Assembly (NCBI RefSeq): GCF_029051645.1
Contig: NZ_JAACFS010000002.1
Coordinates: forward strand, 310,001 to 374,000
DNA: 64,000 bases
Direction of reading: 5' to 3'
From: Bradyrhizobium sp. CSA112
Lineage (GTDB): Bacteria > Pseudomonadota > Alphaproteobacteria > Rhizobiales > Xanthobacteraceae
Shown: one piece after another, positions 1-8,111 of the stretch
How positions within the stretch are numbered: position 1 is the first letter of the stretch
Layout of the letters: the number at the start of each line of letters is the position of its first letter
Made by a program: the position numbers and the translations under genes
Notes under the pieces: model-generated
Databases searched by the model: none
Told to the model about the DNA's origin: nothing
What the model saw: only the letters and a program-made list of their open reading frames with translations

Positions 1-1
1 T

Positions 2-331
2 GATGGCGGAATCTGGGACATGCATGAGCGCGCGTTCTTGATGAATCGCCACTCGCCGAATGGTCTCGGAAGTAATGGAGTTGAAGGCGGCTCGGCCGGG
101 CGAAAATTCCATTGCCCGGTCCTGATCACCATGGGTGAGCAGGGCTGGCTCGAACGCGACCATGTGACCGATCTGTTCGAGCGGCTCAAGATCGCCAATT
201 CCGACATTTCATTGAAGATTTTCGAAAGCTCTGAAACGGCTGCCGCGCAGGGGCACCGCGACAACCCTACGCTTGCCAGCGAATTCATTTTTGACTGGAT
301 GGCCGATCGCCTCAACTCGATATCGGCCTAG
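2..331 (+). CDS. alpha/beta hydrolase, 3' part only
   Basis: The reading frame is already open at base 2 and runs to a stop at 331, so this is the C-terminal part of a gene that begins outside the window. The visible protein has the strand-loop typical of an alpha/beta hydrolase core (PVLITMGEQGW, where the acid residue usually lies) and a late GHRDNP that would supply the catalytic histidine, followed by an amphipathic final helix (FIFDWMADRL). The nucleophile Ser/Cys elbow is not in the window. An esterase or peptidase-like hydrolase is likely; the substrate cannot be told. The first ATG (20) is internal and should not be taken as the start. Confidence 0.7.
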   Translation, partial: DGGIWDMHERAFLMNRHSPNGLGSNGVEGGSAGRKFHCPVLITMGEQGWLERDHVTDLFERLKIANSDISLKIFESSETAAAQGHRDNPTLASEFIFDWMADRLNSISA

Positions 332-348
332 CCCAGCCGCCGCCCAAA

Positions 349-900
349 TCATATGCCCATCGCGACTTTCAGGCTGGCCTTCTCAAGGCGATTCCTCAAT
401 GCCGCGAGCTTGGCGGTGAACTCGCCGAGCTCGCGGTCGCTGAATTCGGCAAAGATGAATTCGTTGAGCGCCGCCTGCTCGGAAGCCAAACCCGCGATGT
501 GCTTATAGGTCTTGTCCGTCAAGGACATCTGCACGATTCTGGCATCCTCCCCTGAAGTCTTGCGGCGCATGAAGCCCTTTTTCTCGAGCATTTTCGACTG
601 AGTCGTTACGAAGGACGGGTCAACGTGGAGCCTCTTGGACACGACCTTCACCGGGACGCCTTCACCCTGATCCAGATCGGCCAATGCCATCAGGATCAGC
701 CATTGCGGGCCGCTGATGCCCAGCGTTTTTGCCCAGAAATAGCGAATCTCCTGGAGGTGCACGTTGATGGCGGCGATCTCCCAGGCAAATTGCCGGGCGA
801 CGTCCTGATTCTTCTCGCCGAACTCATTCGACGCTCCGCGTTTCGCACGGCCCGACGAATCCGATCCCTGCCGCAGTTCCCGTCCCATGGCTTGTTTCAT
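349..900 (-). CDS. MarR-family transcriptional regulator
   Basis: A 183-residue protein with a charged N-terminal extension of about 35 residues and then a MarR winged-helix fold. The core reads GISGPQWLILMALADL (helix leading into the HTH), VVSKRLHVDPSFVTTQSKML (recognition helix region) and a wing with KKGFMRRKTSGEDARIVQMS, the classic MarR DxR motif. Such proteins repress or activate genes as dimers, usually responding to small aromatic or oxidising ligands. It is convergent with the hydrolase fragment on its left and divergent from the porin gene on its right, separated by about 370 bases, so the porin or an unseen gene could be its target; that is inference. The start could also be the second Met at codon 5. 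Confidence 0.9.
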   Translation of the reverse strand: MKQAMGRELRQGSDSSGRAKRGASNEFGEKNQDVARQFAWEIAAINVHLQEIRYFWAKTLGISGPQWLILMALADLDQGEGVPVKVVSKRLHVDPSFVTTQSKMLEKKGFMRRKTSGEDARIVQMSLTDKTYKHIAGLASEQAALNEFIFAEFSDRELGEFTAKLAALRNRLEKASLKVAMGI

Positions 901-1273
901 CGCGATTCACCCTGAAGCTGCTTACCTAATTTAATAACAAAATCATCTGATTGCATGCCTTTTGCTGCCGGCTTCTGAACAAGATTTCGCGAGCTACCGG
1001 TGTTGCTGTCGCGACACAGTTCGGCGGGATAGAGATAGCTGAGTTCATAAAGTATTTTGATTAAGTAATTGGCGCATGCATAGTTCCAAAGGCGGTCGGG
1101 GGATCCTGGATCGTTCCGTTCTAGGTGGTTCGCTTAAGTCCCTCGCGTTCATGCGGGTGTGTCCGAAGACGCGAAACGACTGAGCGGTTTTCAAAAGGCG
1201 AGGGCGGATCTTTTCCTGGGGGAACAGCCACAGGTCCGGTCCTTGTCCTAGCAGCGCAACTTGGAGGTTTAAC
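901..1273. other. intergenic region between marR and porin genes
   Basis: A 373-base gap between divergent genes. It is AT-richer near 930-1075 (around the marR start and a stretch near 1050-1070) and should hold both promoters. I see no convincing -35/-10 pair or palindrome that I would defend. A ribosome-binding site GGAGG sits at 1263-1267, seven bases before the porin ATG. Confidence 0.5.
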
Positions 1274-2794
1274 ATGAATATGATCAAGGGCCTTATTCTC
1301 GGCTCAGCGGCGGGTTTCATCGCCGTGAGCGGAGCGCAGGCTGCCGATCTTCCCGTCAAGGCCAAAGCGGTCGAGTACGTAAAGATCTGCTCGCTTTACG
1401 GCGCGGGTTTCTACTACATCCCGGGCAGCGACACTTGCATAAAGATCGGTGGCTATGTGCGCGTTGACACGACGTTCAACGGCGGCATTTTCGATGAGCC
1501 GGCGTGGAAGGCCAATCTTGGTCAGCAGAATCGCGTGCGCGATTACTATGCTGCCCGTTCGCGTTTGGCGCTCAGCGTAGATACGCGCACTGCCACGGCG
1601 TACGGCGTCGTTCGTAGCTTCGCTCAGGCCAACTTCAACCTGAACTCGTCTACCGGCGAAGGTTATGGTACGCCTGGCGCTGTGGCTGGCTCGGGCCTTG
1701 CGGCTGGCTCGCAGTCCCTGGGCGTGGATTTGGTGTTCATCCAGTTCGCTGGGTTCACCTTCGGTAAGTCTGCTTCGGCCTTTGCGACGCCTTGGCAGGG
1801 TTATCCGGGCAACAACTCCTCGCATCTGATTGGCGGCCATGACGACGTCACCGGCACCAACAACATCCAATACACCGCGCAGTTCGGCAACGGCGTGTCC
1901 GGCACCATCGGCCTGGACGACCCGTACTACGGCCGCACTTCGCTGCTGAACCTGGGTGCTACCAACCCATCCGTTGCCGTCGCGGCAGGTTCGCAGGCCT
2001 ACAGCGGTGCGCATGCTCCGGACATCGTCGGCAATATCCGCGTCGACCAGGCATGGGGTCTGTTCCAGATTTCGGGCGCTTTGCATGAAGTCACTCCTTC
2101 CTACAACCTCCTGACCGCCGGTGCTGTGAACAACCTGTCGGAAATCTCTGGCCACCCCGATTCCAAGTGGGGCGGTTCGGTGATGGCTGCGTTGCAGCTC
2201 AAGAACCTGCCCACCGGCCCCGGCGACGACATCAAGGTTGATGCCACCTATGCCAAGGGTAACACGAGGAACGTGATCTTCAATTCGACCAGCTTCGCGA
2301 TGTTCGGCGACACGGGCCGTGCGGACTCTTACCAGAGCATCGGCTTCGGCCAGACTGCCGACGGTGTCTACCTGCCCGGCGGCGATATCAAGCTGGTTGA
2401 AGCGTACGGTATTCGTGGTGCGTTCAACCACAACTGGGATCCGTACTGGTCGAGCAGCCTGTTCGGCTCCTACTCTGCGGTTCGTTATGGTGGCAGCAAC
2501 GGCGACCTCACCACGGCGAAAGGTCAGTGGTGCTCCAACTACAACGCCGGCAAGGTGTTGAGCGCAGACTACTCCTGCAACCCCGACTTCAACGTCTCGC
2601 AACTCGGTGTGGTCACCCGTTGGACCCCCGTTGCGAACCTGACGTTCTCGGCGGAAGTGATGTGGTTCCACCTCGACCAGAAGTTCAGCGGTGCTGCCAC
2701 TATGACCCCGGTGGCTCCGAAGCCGGCCACGCGGTACGAGTACAAGGATCAGGACGCCGTCAGCTTGAACGTTCGCGTTCAGCGCAACTTCTGA
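1274..2794 (+). CDS. porin, alphaproteobacterial Omp2b/RopB type
   Basis: A 506-residue outer-membrane porin. It begins with a Sec signal peptide (cleavage near AQA-AD at residue 23-25), then DLPVKAKAVEYVKICSLYG and a pair of cysteines with the sequence YIPGSDTCIKIGGYVR, the usual N-terminal signature of Rhizobiales porins of the Omp2b family. The rest alternates short polar/aromatic strands as in a 16-strand barrel and ends in Arg-Asn-Phe; a terminal Phe is the barrel-assembly signal. It would form trimers allowing diffusion of small hydrophilic solutes. A strong ribosome-binding site (GGAGG, 1263-1267) decides the start. A strong terminator follows immediately, so it is a single-gene transcription unit. 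Codon choice looks highly biased, as for abundant proteins. Confidence 0.95.
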   Translation: MNMIKGLILGSAAGFIAVSGAQAADLPVKAKAVEYVKICSLYGAGFYYIPGSDTCIKIGGYVRVDTTFNGGIFDEPAWKANLGQQNRVRDYYAARSRLALSVDTRTATAYGVVRSFAQANFNLNSSTGEGYGTPGAVAGSGLAAGSQSLGVDLVFIQFAGFTFGKSASAFATPWQGYPGNNSSHLIGGHDDVTGTNNIQYTAQFGNGVSGTIGLDDPYYGRTSLLNLGATNPSVAVAAGSQAYSGAHAPDIVGNIRVDQAWGLFQISGALHEVTPSYNLLTAGAVNNLSEISGHPDSKWGGSVMAALQLKNLPTGPGDDIKVDATYAKGNTRNVIFNSTSFAMFGDTGRADSYQSIGFGQTADGVYLPGGDIKLVEAYGIRGAFNHNWDPYWSSSLFGSYSAVRYGGSNGDLTTAKGQWCSNYNAGKVLSADYSCNPDFNVSQLGVVTRWTPVANLTFSAEVMWFHLDQKFSGAATMTPVAPKPATRYEYKDQDAVSLNVRVQRNF

Positions 2795-2817
2795 TCCTGA
2801 ACTGAACTATCGCAATG

Positions 2818-2854
2818 ACCCCCGGCAGTTTTTACCGCCGGGGGTCTCTTTTTT
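2818..2854 (+). terminator. rho-independent terminator of the porin gene
   Basis: Perfect 9-bp stem (2818-2826 with 2837-2845), 10-base loop, then a T-rich tract ending in six T (2849-2854). It lies 24 bases after the porin stop codon. Confidence 0.93.
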
Positions 2855-2914
2855 GGCGAGCTCCGAGGCCGCACACCGTTCTCAAACTCCACCCGATTTT
2901 CAAAAGGTCAGGCG

Positions 2915-3562
2915 TTGAGCAACCTCGGTCTGTTACAGAACGCATTCGCCACAAATAATTTGCGCACTATTTGTAGGGCGATCGATGACGAGATATCGAG
3001 GCAATCGAGCATCACGGAATTTTCTCAACTCGCGAAGGTGAACCGGACCACGCTTTTTCGCGCCTTTCGTCGCCGGCAGGGAACAGGGCTGGAGACGATG
3101 ATACGAGTGCTCGAAGTGTTAGGATTTCGCCTTGCTGTGACAGCCAAGGGGCAAGTCGATAGAAAGGCGAAAGCTGACGCTTCGACATCCGAGCGAAACA
3201 TTCTTGAGAAGACTTCGCCTGGCGAAGGAATGGCACGCAAACTTACTGCAGCGCTCAACAGCTCGGAAGCGCGTCCTGTCATCGGAGTGTTCGCGGAGAT
3301 ATTGCGGACGCAAGATAACATCGCCAGCTTATCGAAAAAGACAATCAGATGCCGCGAAACATTCTATAGAGCCTTTGTTTATCCTCGCGTACCTCGGTTC
3401 AGCACCGCCCTGACCCTCCTGGATGCACTGGGATTCACTTTTACTATACGCAGGATACCTCGCTACAAGCCGTCACCGTACCCCTCAACCCTGTTTGGTG
3501 ACGACAGCGGGACCCATACAACGGCCGCTGTCGATCGTGCGCTAATTTCTCAGTGCCAGTGA
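2915..3562 (+). CDS. double antidote-like HTH protein (first of two)
   Basis: A 215-residue protein made of two copies of the same roughly 70-residue unit (about residues 5-75 and 110-185), joined by a charged linker. Each unit reads like the DNA-binding antidote of HigA/addiction-module type: LRTICRAIDDEISRQSSI, then FSQLAKVNRTTLFRAFRR, then LETMIRVLEVLGFRLAV; the second copy has RCRETFYRAFVYPRVPRFS and LTLLDALGFTFTI. In known modules one such unit is fused to nothing and is paired with a RelE-like toxin; here there is no toxin gene on either side. It was read from GTG/TTG-type start TTG at 2915 (weak start evidence). A DNA-binding regulator is likely; its target is unknown. A homologous gene follows at 3958. 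Confidence 0.65.
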   Translation: MSNLGLLQNAFATNNLRTICRAIDDEISRQSSITEFSQLAKVNRTTLFRAFRRRQGTGLETMIRVLEVLGFRLAVTAKGQVDRKAKADASTSERNILEKTSPGEGMARKLTAALNSSEARPVIGVFAEILRTQDNIASLSKKTIRCRETFYRAFVYPRVPRFSTALTLLDALGFTFTIRRIPRYKPSPYPSTLFGDDSGTHTTAAVDRALISQCQ

Positions 3563-3576
3563 TTGGCCATCGCTCG

Positions 3577-3604
3577 ACACACACACCACACACACACACA
3601 CACA
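3577..3604. repeat. CA-dinucleotide microsatellite
   Basis: About 14 AC/CA units with a single interruption (a CC at 3586-3587), just after the stop of the first antidote-like gene. Long dinucleotide tracts are rare in GC-rich bacterial genomes and are prone to slippage. Confidence 0.9.
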
Positions 3605-3662
3605 TCGCATCCGAGCGACGCTCCAACAGACTCCTGTCGCACGGTTTGAAGCCCACATCGGG

Positions 3663-3689
3663 CGTCAAGGCTTCACTGAAGCCTTGACG
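3663..3689. repeat. perfect 12-bp inverted repeat, 3-base loop
   Basis: Arms 3663-3674 and 3678-3689 are perfectly complementary with a three-base loop. No T-tract follows on either strand, so it may be a protein-binding palindrome or a weak terminator for the gene ending at 3562. Confidence 0.75.
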
Positions 3690-3869
3690 TCCGCGCACCC
3701 ATCGAAAACCAACGAAGGCCCCCCTCCGCCGAACATGCCGAGTTATATTGTAAAAATACTTATTGCAATAACATGATTTACTAATGTATTGTCATCAGGC
3801 GTAGTCGCCAAACAGGTTGGCGGCCTCTCATGGAGAAGCGCACCAGCATCTTCAGAAATACCTCCGAAA

Positions 3870-3898
3870 CCTCTGGCCATGCCCGGCCAGGGGTTTTT
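3870..3898 (+). terminator. terminator-like hairpin upstream of second antidote-like gene
   Basis: A 9-bp stem (3870-3878 with 3885-3893, one G-T pair), six-base loop, then five T (3894-3898). It lies only 60 bases before the next gene start and after an AT-rich, promoter-like stretch at 3740-3800. It could end the upstream transcript or act as an attenuator in the leader of the gene at 3958; the sequence does not decide. Confidence 0.6.
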
Positions 3899-3957
3899 CG
3901 GCCTCTTGAGGGCTATTTTCTGATTGCGCCGGTGAGTGCAGATTCGGATGGCACCAG

Positions 3958-4662
3958 ATGGCCAAGACGGCGCGTCGCTCTCAATACGCCAGCACGGCTC
4001 AGCTTGAAAAATTCTTGAATCAGGCGTTTCAAACCACCGATAGCCGTCAGGTTTGCCTGGCTCTCGGTGAAGCAGTCCGCGCCCAAAATGTCACGACGAT
4101 TGCTATCGCATCAGGAATAGAGCGGGCACACCTCTACGGTGCCTTTGCATCGGAGAGGGGGCCGCGGCTTTCCACAGTGACGAAGGTGATTACGGCACTT
4201 CGCCTGCGGCTGGTTACAGTGCAACCGTCCGCATCCACGCTCGAAAGATATAGTTATCAACAGCCAGTGCATGGCCATTTGCGTTACAGCACTCCGGCCG
4301 GAGTTGCCGAGCTCTTGAATCCTGCCCTTGCAACATCCAATCTTCGTGCCATTTGTTCTACCTTTGGTGAGATCATCCGAGCCCAGGAGAATGTTGCTGA
4401 GTTCGCGCGACGAATACAGATTGGCCGAACACGCCTCTACCGCTCGTTCATGGGCGATCGTTCTCCCGAATTTACGACTGTCCTGACGATTCTCGGGGCG
4501 TTCGGTTTGCAGCTACGTGTAGAGCGGGTAAGCAAACGGAAAGCATCGCTCGATCCCTATTCAACGCAGGGCCTTGGGCAATCGGCAGAGCTTGGGGAAT
4601 CGGCAGAGCTGGTGTTCCCCCAACAGCTTCCCGTGGAATTCCCGGCAATGGTGGAGGCCTGA
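3958..4662 (+). CDS. double antidote-like HTH protein (second of two)
   Basis: A 234-residue paralogue of the protein at 2915. Two tandem antidote-like units are visible, about residues 16-88 and 115-190: LGEAVRAQNVTTIAIASG with ERAHLYGAFASERGPRLSTV in the first, FGEIIRAQENVAEFARRI with GRTRLYRSFMGDRSPEFTTV and LTILGAFGLQLRVERV in the second. The tail after residue 200 is rich in Ser/Glu and contains a short repeat (LGQSAELGESAEL). The protein is DNA-binding by fold; no toxin gene adjoins. The start ATG at 3958 has no good ribosome-binding site, so the true start might differ. The ordered duplication (unit duplication within a gene, gene duplication beside it) suggests a chromosomal regulator family evolved from an antitoxin. 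Confidence 0.65.
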   Translation: MAKTARRSQYASTAQLEKFLNQAFQTTDSRQVCLALGEAVRAQNVTTIAIASGIERAHLYGAFASERGPRLSTVTKVITALRLRLVTVQPSASTLERYSYQQPVHGHLRYSTPAGVAELLNPALATSNLRAICSTFGEIIRAQENVAEFARRIQIGRTRLYRSFMGDRSPEFTTVLTILGAFGLQLRVERVSKRKASLDPYSTQGLGQSAELGESAELVFPQQLPVEFPAMVEA

Positions 4663-4709
4663 ACGGGTCTTGGCTCGGCCGAGCGGTTTCGTCCGCGGAC
4701 CTTCTTAAA

Positions 4710-4784
4710 TGGTGCCGGTTGAGAGGATTGAACTCCCGACCTTCGGTTTACAAAACCGCTGCTCTACCGCTGAGCTAAACCGGC
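4710..4784 (-). tRNA. tRNA-Thr (anticodon UGU)
   Basis: 75 bases with encoded CCA. Acceptor arms GCCGGTT/AACCGGC pair perfectly, the D-loop has the GCGGTAGAGC signature, the anticodon loop is TTTGTAA giving UGU, and the T-loop is GTTCAATCC. The first anticodon-stem pair is a mismatch (G-A), the rest pair. Confidence 0.95.
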
Positions 4785-5249
4785 AAACTGAAGCGATCGG
4801 TGCGCGGCGAAAATACCCGCCGCGTGGAGCCGATCTTCGGCGGCTCGAATACCAGACTTGTCCGCAAAGGGCTAGAACCTCAACACCCGCGCGCGCGTAC
4901 CCCGTATGAAAAAGGCGGCCTTCCGGCCGCCCTTTTTGCGCTCAGTTCCGCTTGCTCACTGGCAGAGATGCCTGCGGCCGTCCTCGCCGCGGAACTAGGT
5001 GCCGGGGGTACAGACAAAACCGTTGCGGCGGGCAGAGGCTTCGCCGCCGATCATTGGTGGACTCCATTGCAGGTTGCGCCACGCCAAGTGTTCGCGCCGA
5101 CGGATCGTTCCGATGCGGTCCTTTTTGCGCGCGTCAAACAGACGTGATGCCGAACAGTGAGGAAGGCCGAGACTTCCGATTCCGGTTGTGCGATCTGCCA
5201 ACAGATGTGAAGTTCCGGCTCGTTATCGTCTGAAGGATCACGGAATTTC
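4785..5249. other. intergenic region with bidirectional terminator
   Basis: A 465-base gap. Besides the hairpin described separately at 4909-4937 I can support nothing in it; short open frames on both strands here have no ribosome-binding sites that convince me. Confidence 0.5.
4909..4937. terminator. bidirectional terminator hairpin
   Basis: Five A, then a 7-bp GC stem (4914-4920 with 4925-4931), four-base loop, one C, then five T. It can stop transcription from both sides. Confidence 0.8.
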
Positions 5250-5966
5250 ATGCAGGCGCGCGACGTCGATTACCGCTGTAGCGAGGTCAATTTGCGCGGC
5301 TATCTCGCGCTCGGTGAGGGGATCGGCAAGCGGCCAGGCGTGCTGGTGTTTCACGAAGGGCTTGGGCTTGGCGAATTCGCGATGGAGCGCGCACGCCGGC
5401 TCGCCGGTCTTGGCTATGTGGCGCTGGCCGCAGACATGTTCGGCAACCGGCGGCAGGCCTCCAATCTGCAGGAAGTCGCTACGCTGGTCGGCGGGCTTCG
5501 CGCCGAGCCGGAAAAACTCCGCGCCCGGGGCCGCGCCGCGCTGGCTGCGCTCGCCGCGCTGCCGGAGGTCGATGCCGGCAGGTTGGCGGCGATCGGGTTC
5601 TGCTTTGGCGGGTCAGTCGTGCTGGAGCTGGCGCGCGAGGGTGCCGACCTGAAGGCCGTGGTCAGTTTTCACGGCGTGCTGGCGACCAAGATGCCGGCGC
5701 AACCGGGACAAATGAAAGCCAGCGTGCTGGTCTGTACCGGGGCCGACGATCCCTTGGCGCCGCCGGAACAACTCGCCGATTTCGAGAACGAGATGCGGGC
5801 TGGCGGGGTGAAGGACTGGCAGGTCATCGCCTACGGCAACGCGCTGCACGGTTTCACCAATCCCGCTGCTGACGGCTCGATGATGCGCACCGCGCTGTAC
5901 AACGAACAGGCCGACCGCCGCTCCTGGGCGTCGATGAAAAGCCTGTTCGATGAAGTCTTGACCTGA
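5250..5966 (+). CDS. dienelactone hydrolase family protein
   Basis: A 238-residue alpha/beta hydrolase of the dienelactone hydrolase family, which opens cyclic enol-lactones or esters in aromatic breakdown. The nucleophile elbow is GFCFGGS with Cys118, as in true dienelactone hydrolases; acid candidates are Asp166/Asp167 in GADDPLAPP, and the histidine is His200 in ALHGFTNP. Length fits the family (about 230-250). It starts at ATG 5250 and is followed 51 bases later by a nickel/cobalt transporter gene on the same strand, without a clear functional link. The substrate is not evident from context. Confidence 0.9.
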   Translation: MQARDVDYRCSEVNLRGYLALGEGIGKRPGVLVFHEGLGLGEFAMERARRLAGLGYVALAADMFGNRRQASNLQEVATLVGGLRAEPEKLRARGRAALAALAALPEVDAGRLAAIGFCFGGSVVLELAREGADLKAVVSFHGVLATKMPAQPGQMKASVLVCTGADDPLAPPEQLADFENEMRAGGVKDWQVIAYGNALHGFTNPAADGSMMRTALYNEQADRRSWASMKSLFDEVLT

Positions 5967-6017
5967 CAAAGGCTTCCAACTCGTATTTGATAAGCCGGTA
6001 CAGCGGGTAGGGGGCGT

Positions 6018-6713
6018 ATGTTCGGAATTCTTGGGCTGGGGTTTTTGCTGGGCATGCAGCATGCGCTCGAGGCCGACCATATCGCCGCTGTCTCCAGCAT
6101 CGCCGTGCGCCGTAGCCATGTGGCCGATATCGTCAAGCACGGGCTGACCTGGGGGCTCGGCCATACGCTCACTTTGTTCGTCTTTGCCGGCGCTGCGATC
6201 CTGCTCGGCCACGCGATCCCGGACGGCGTTGCCCGGCCGATCGAGACGGCGGTGGGCCTGATGCTGGTCGGCCTCGGCGCCCACGTGCTGTGGCGGCTAT
6301 GGCGCGACGGCGTGCATTTTCACCAGCACGGCCATGGCGACGGCACGGTGCATTTCCATGCCCATAGCCATGCCGGCGAAACCACGCCGCATGCCCGTAT
6401 GGCTCACGCGCATGACCATGGCTTCCGCTGGCGTACCCTGCTGGTCGGCCTGATGCACGGCATGGCGGGCTCGGCCGCGCTGCTGGTGCTTGCGGTCACG
6501 CAGGCCTCCAGCCCCGCCGTCGGCCTCGGTTACGTTGCGTTGTTCGGGGTCGGCTCGATGATCGGCATGGGCGCGCTGTCGACGGTGATTGCGGTGCCGC
6601 TCGCGGTCTCGGCCCGCTCGCTCACCTGGGCCAATCGCATCCTGCAGGGAGCTGTGGGTCTTGCCACCGTCGCGATCGGAATTATGACCGTGGTCGAGAT
6701 GGTGCTGGCTTGA
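6018..6713 (+). CDS. NicO/UreH-type nickel-cobalt transporter
   Basis: A 231-residue, six-helix membrane protein. The first helix holds the nickel-permease signature HALEADHI (His15-x4-Asp20), a second partial copy is LMHGMAGSAALL near residue 150, and a His-rich cytoplasmic loop runs from about residue 97 to 138 (many H-x-H pairs such as HFHQHGHGDG and HFHAHSHAG). This matches the NicO/UreH/RcnA group that moves Ni2+ or Co2+ across the inner membrane. Whether it imports or exports cannot be told; no urease or hydrogenase gene is near. It could be cotranscribed with the hydrolase 51 bases upstream. Confidence 0.85.
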   Translation: MFGILGLGFLLGMQHALEADHIAAVSSIAVRRSHVADIVKHGLTWGLGHTLTLFVFAGAAILLGHAIPDGVARPIETAVGLMLVGLGAHVLWRLWRDGVHFHQHGHGDGTVHFHAHSHAGETTPHARMAHAHDHGFRWRTLLVGLMHGMAGSAALLVLAVTQASSPAVGLGYVALFGVGSMIGMGALSTVIAVPLAVSARSLTWANRILQGAVGLATVAIGIMTVVEMVLA

Positions 6714-6770
6714 CGTGGCCGCCTCAGTGCCGCGGGAATGAACAATAATAAAGAGTTCGGGGAGGATAGG

Positions 6771-7739
6771 ATGAAACGCCGAGATTTTCTGGCCGGAAGC
6801 GCCGCATGCTCACTGGCCGCATGGACGGGCCAAGCGCTGGCGCAGTCGGGCCCGCTGACCAAAATCATCTTTCCGTTTGCGGCCGGCGGCAGCGGTGACC
6901 TGCTATGCCGGCAGTTGGCGCAATATCTGCCTGCGCTCCTTGATCGCAGTTTCATCGTGGAAAACCGCACCGGCGGTGACGGACTGATCGGCATCCGGGC
7001 GGTAAAGGGCGCGAATCCCGATGGCACCACGATCCTGATGACGACTGGCCCGACCATGTACCTGCTGCCCATGGTGGAGAACCAACCGAGCTTCGACGCG
7101 GCCAAGGACTTCGTGCCTGTCTCACAGTTGACTCGCTTCGAATTCGGCGTTGTCGCGAGCCCTGCGATCGGAGTCAAAGATTTCAAGGAATTGGCAGCCT
7201 GGTTGAAGGCGAATCCCGGCAAAGCGACTTATGGCACTCCGGGCAGCGGCAATATCCCGCATTTCACCGGCTGGCAGCTCGAGCAGGCGCTGGGCTTATC
7301 GATGACCAAGGTGCCGTATCGTGGTTCGGCGCTGATGGTGAACGATCTGATTGCGGGGCACGTCCCGTTTGGCATCACCACGGTTTCCGACACCGTTTCA
7401 CAGCACCGCGGCGGAGGTTTACGGATTGTCGCCGTCGCAAGCGAAAGCCGTTCCTCATTCTTGCCGGACATTCCGACCCTGAAGGAGAGCGGCGTCAATC
7501 TGGTGGCGGATGGCTGGTACGGGATGTGGCTGCCTGCCGGCAGCTCGCCGGAGTTCGCGAAGAAGCTGAGCACTGCCGTTGCCGAGGTGCTGGCCAAACC
7601 CGAGGTGAAGGAAAAACTGCTCGCGGTCATGCTAACTCCGGTCGGTTCGACGCCGGAGCAGTTGACGCAAAGGCTCGCGGCTGATCACGCATTCTGGCAG
7701 CCGATCGTCAAGGCGACGGGATACAAGATCACGAACTAA
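6771..7739 (+). CDS. tripartite tricarboxylate transporter receptor (Bug family)
   Basis: A 322-residue periplasmic solute-binding protein. It begins with a twin-arginine-like signal (MKRRDFLAGSAACSLAAW, cut near ALAQ). Family marks are IIFPFAAGGSGDLLCR near the N-terminus, VENRTGGDGLIG, and a C-terminal GSTPEQLTQRLAAD. Bug proteins capture carboxylic acids for TctAB-type carriers or act as sensors; many, like this one, stand alone without transporter genes. An upstream in-frame ATG exists at 6738, but GGGGAGGATAGG directly before 6771 and the Tat motif fix the start there. Confidence 0.92.
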   Translation: MKRRDFLAGSAACSLAAWTGQALAQSGPLTKIIFPFAAGGSGDLLCRQLAQYLPALLDRSFIVENRTGGDGLIGIRAVKGANPDGTTILMTTGPTMYLLPMVENQPSFDAAKDFVPVSQLTRFEFGVVASPAIGVKDFKELAAWLKANPGKATYGTPGSGNIPHFTGWQLEQALGLSMTKVPYRGSALMVNDLIAGHVPFGITTVSDTVSQHRGGGLRIVAVASESRSSFLPDIPTLKESGVNLVADGWYGMWLPAGSSPEFAKKLSTAVAEVLAKPEVKEKLLAVMLTPVGSTPEQLTQRLAADHAFWQPIVKATGYKITN

Positions 7740-7746
7740 AGCCGTT

Positions 7747-7817
7747 ATTGCGAGCGGAGCGAAGCAATCCATCTATCCGTTATGCCGAGCTATGGATTGC
7801 TTCGCTCCGCTCGCAAT
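7747..7817. repeat. palindromic intergenic repeat, GCGAGCG type
   Basis: Two 26-base arms (7747-7772 and 7792-7817) are near-perfect inverted copies around a 19-base loop. The same arm sequence recurs at 30945-31022, so this is a dispersed family. It follows the Bug gene and may form a transcript-end hairpin. Confidence 0.9.
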
Positions 7818-8111
7818 GACAGTGCTCTCCCTCATCCCCATCCCGCCGGCTTCATCCCAACTTTCTCCCGTGGTGGAGCAGGGCAATCGGCCCGCGCCGT
7901 GGCGCGATGCTTCGCGCGTCGATGACGTATGGCGCGCTCCACCGTTGCGATCAAAGAGGCGACCCAATAATCAAGGATCCAGCCGGCCTGGCCAAGTTCT
8001 CGATTGCTTTGTTTTGCTCGCAATGCCTGCGTCATGACCAGATACCCTTGCCGCCGGTGAGCAAGTGCTCCCGGCCGCCGCTCAAGAAGTTTACAGCCCG
8101 TCGCCCACGCC
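7818..8111. other. intergenic remainder with repeat remnant
   Basis: Nearly 300 bases between the repeat and the methyltransferase stop. A degenerate half-copy of the same repeat (ending in GCTCGCAATG near 8015-8025) is visible. I find no gene. Confidence 0.45.

Noticed and set aside
1304..2671. A 455-residue open frame opposite the porin gene
   Set aside because: It lies fully within the porin, whose codon bias keeps the opposite frame open; no ribosome-binding site and no family pattern.
3577..3604. A CRISPR or tandem protein repeat
   Set aside because: It is a dinucleotide microsatellite without spacers, outside any coding frame. No CRISPR array was found elsewhere in the window.
5613..6284. 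Minus-strand frame opposite the hydrolase and nickel transporter genes
   Set aside because: Composition and lack of start signals mark it as a shadow.
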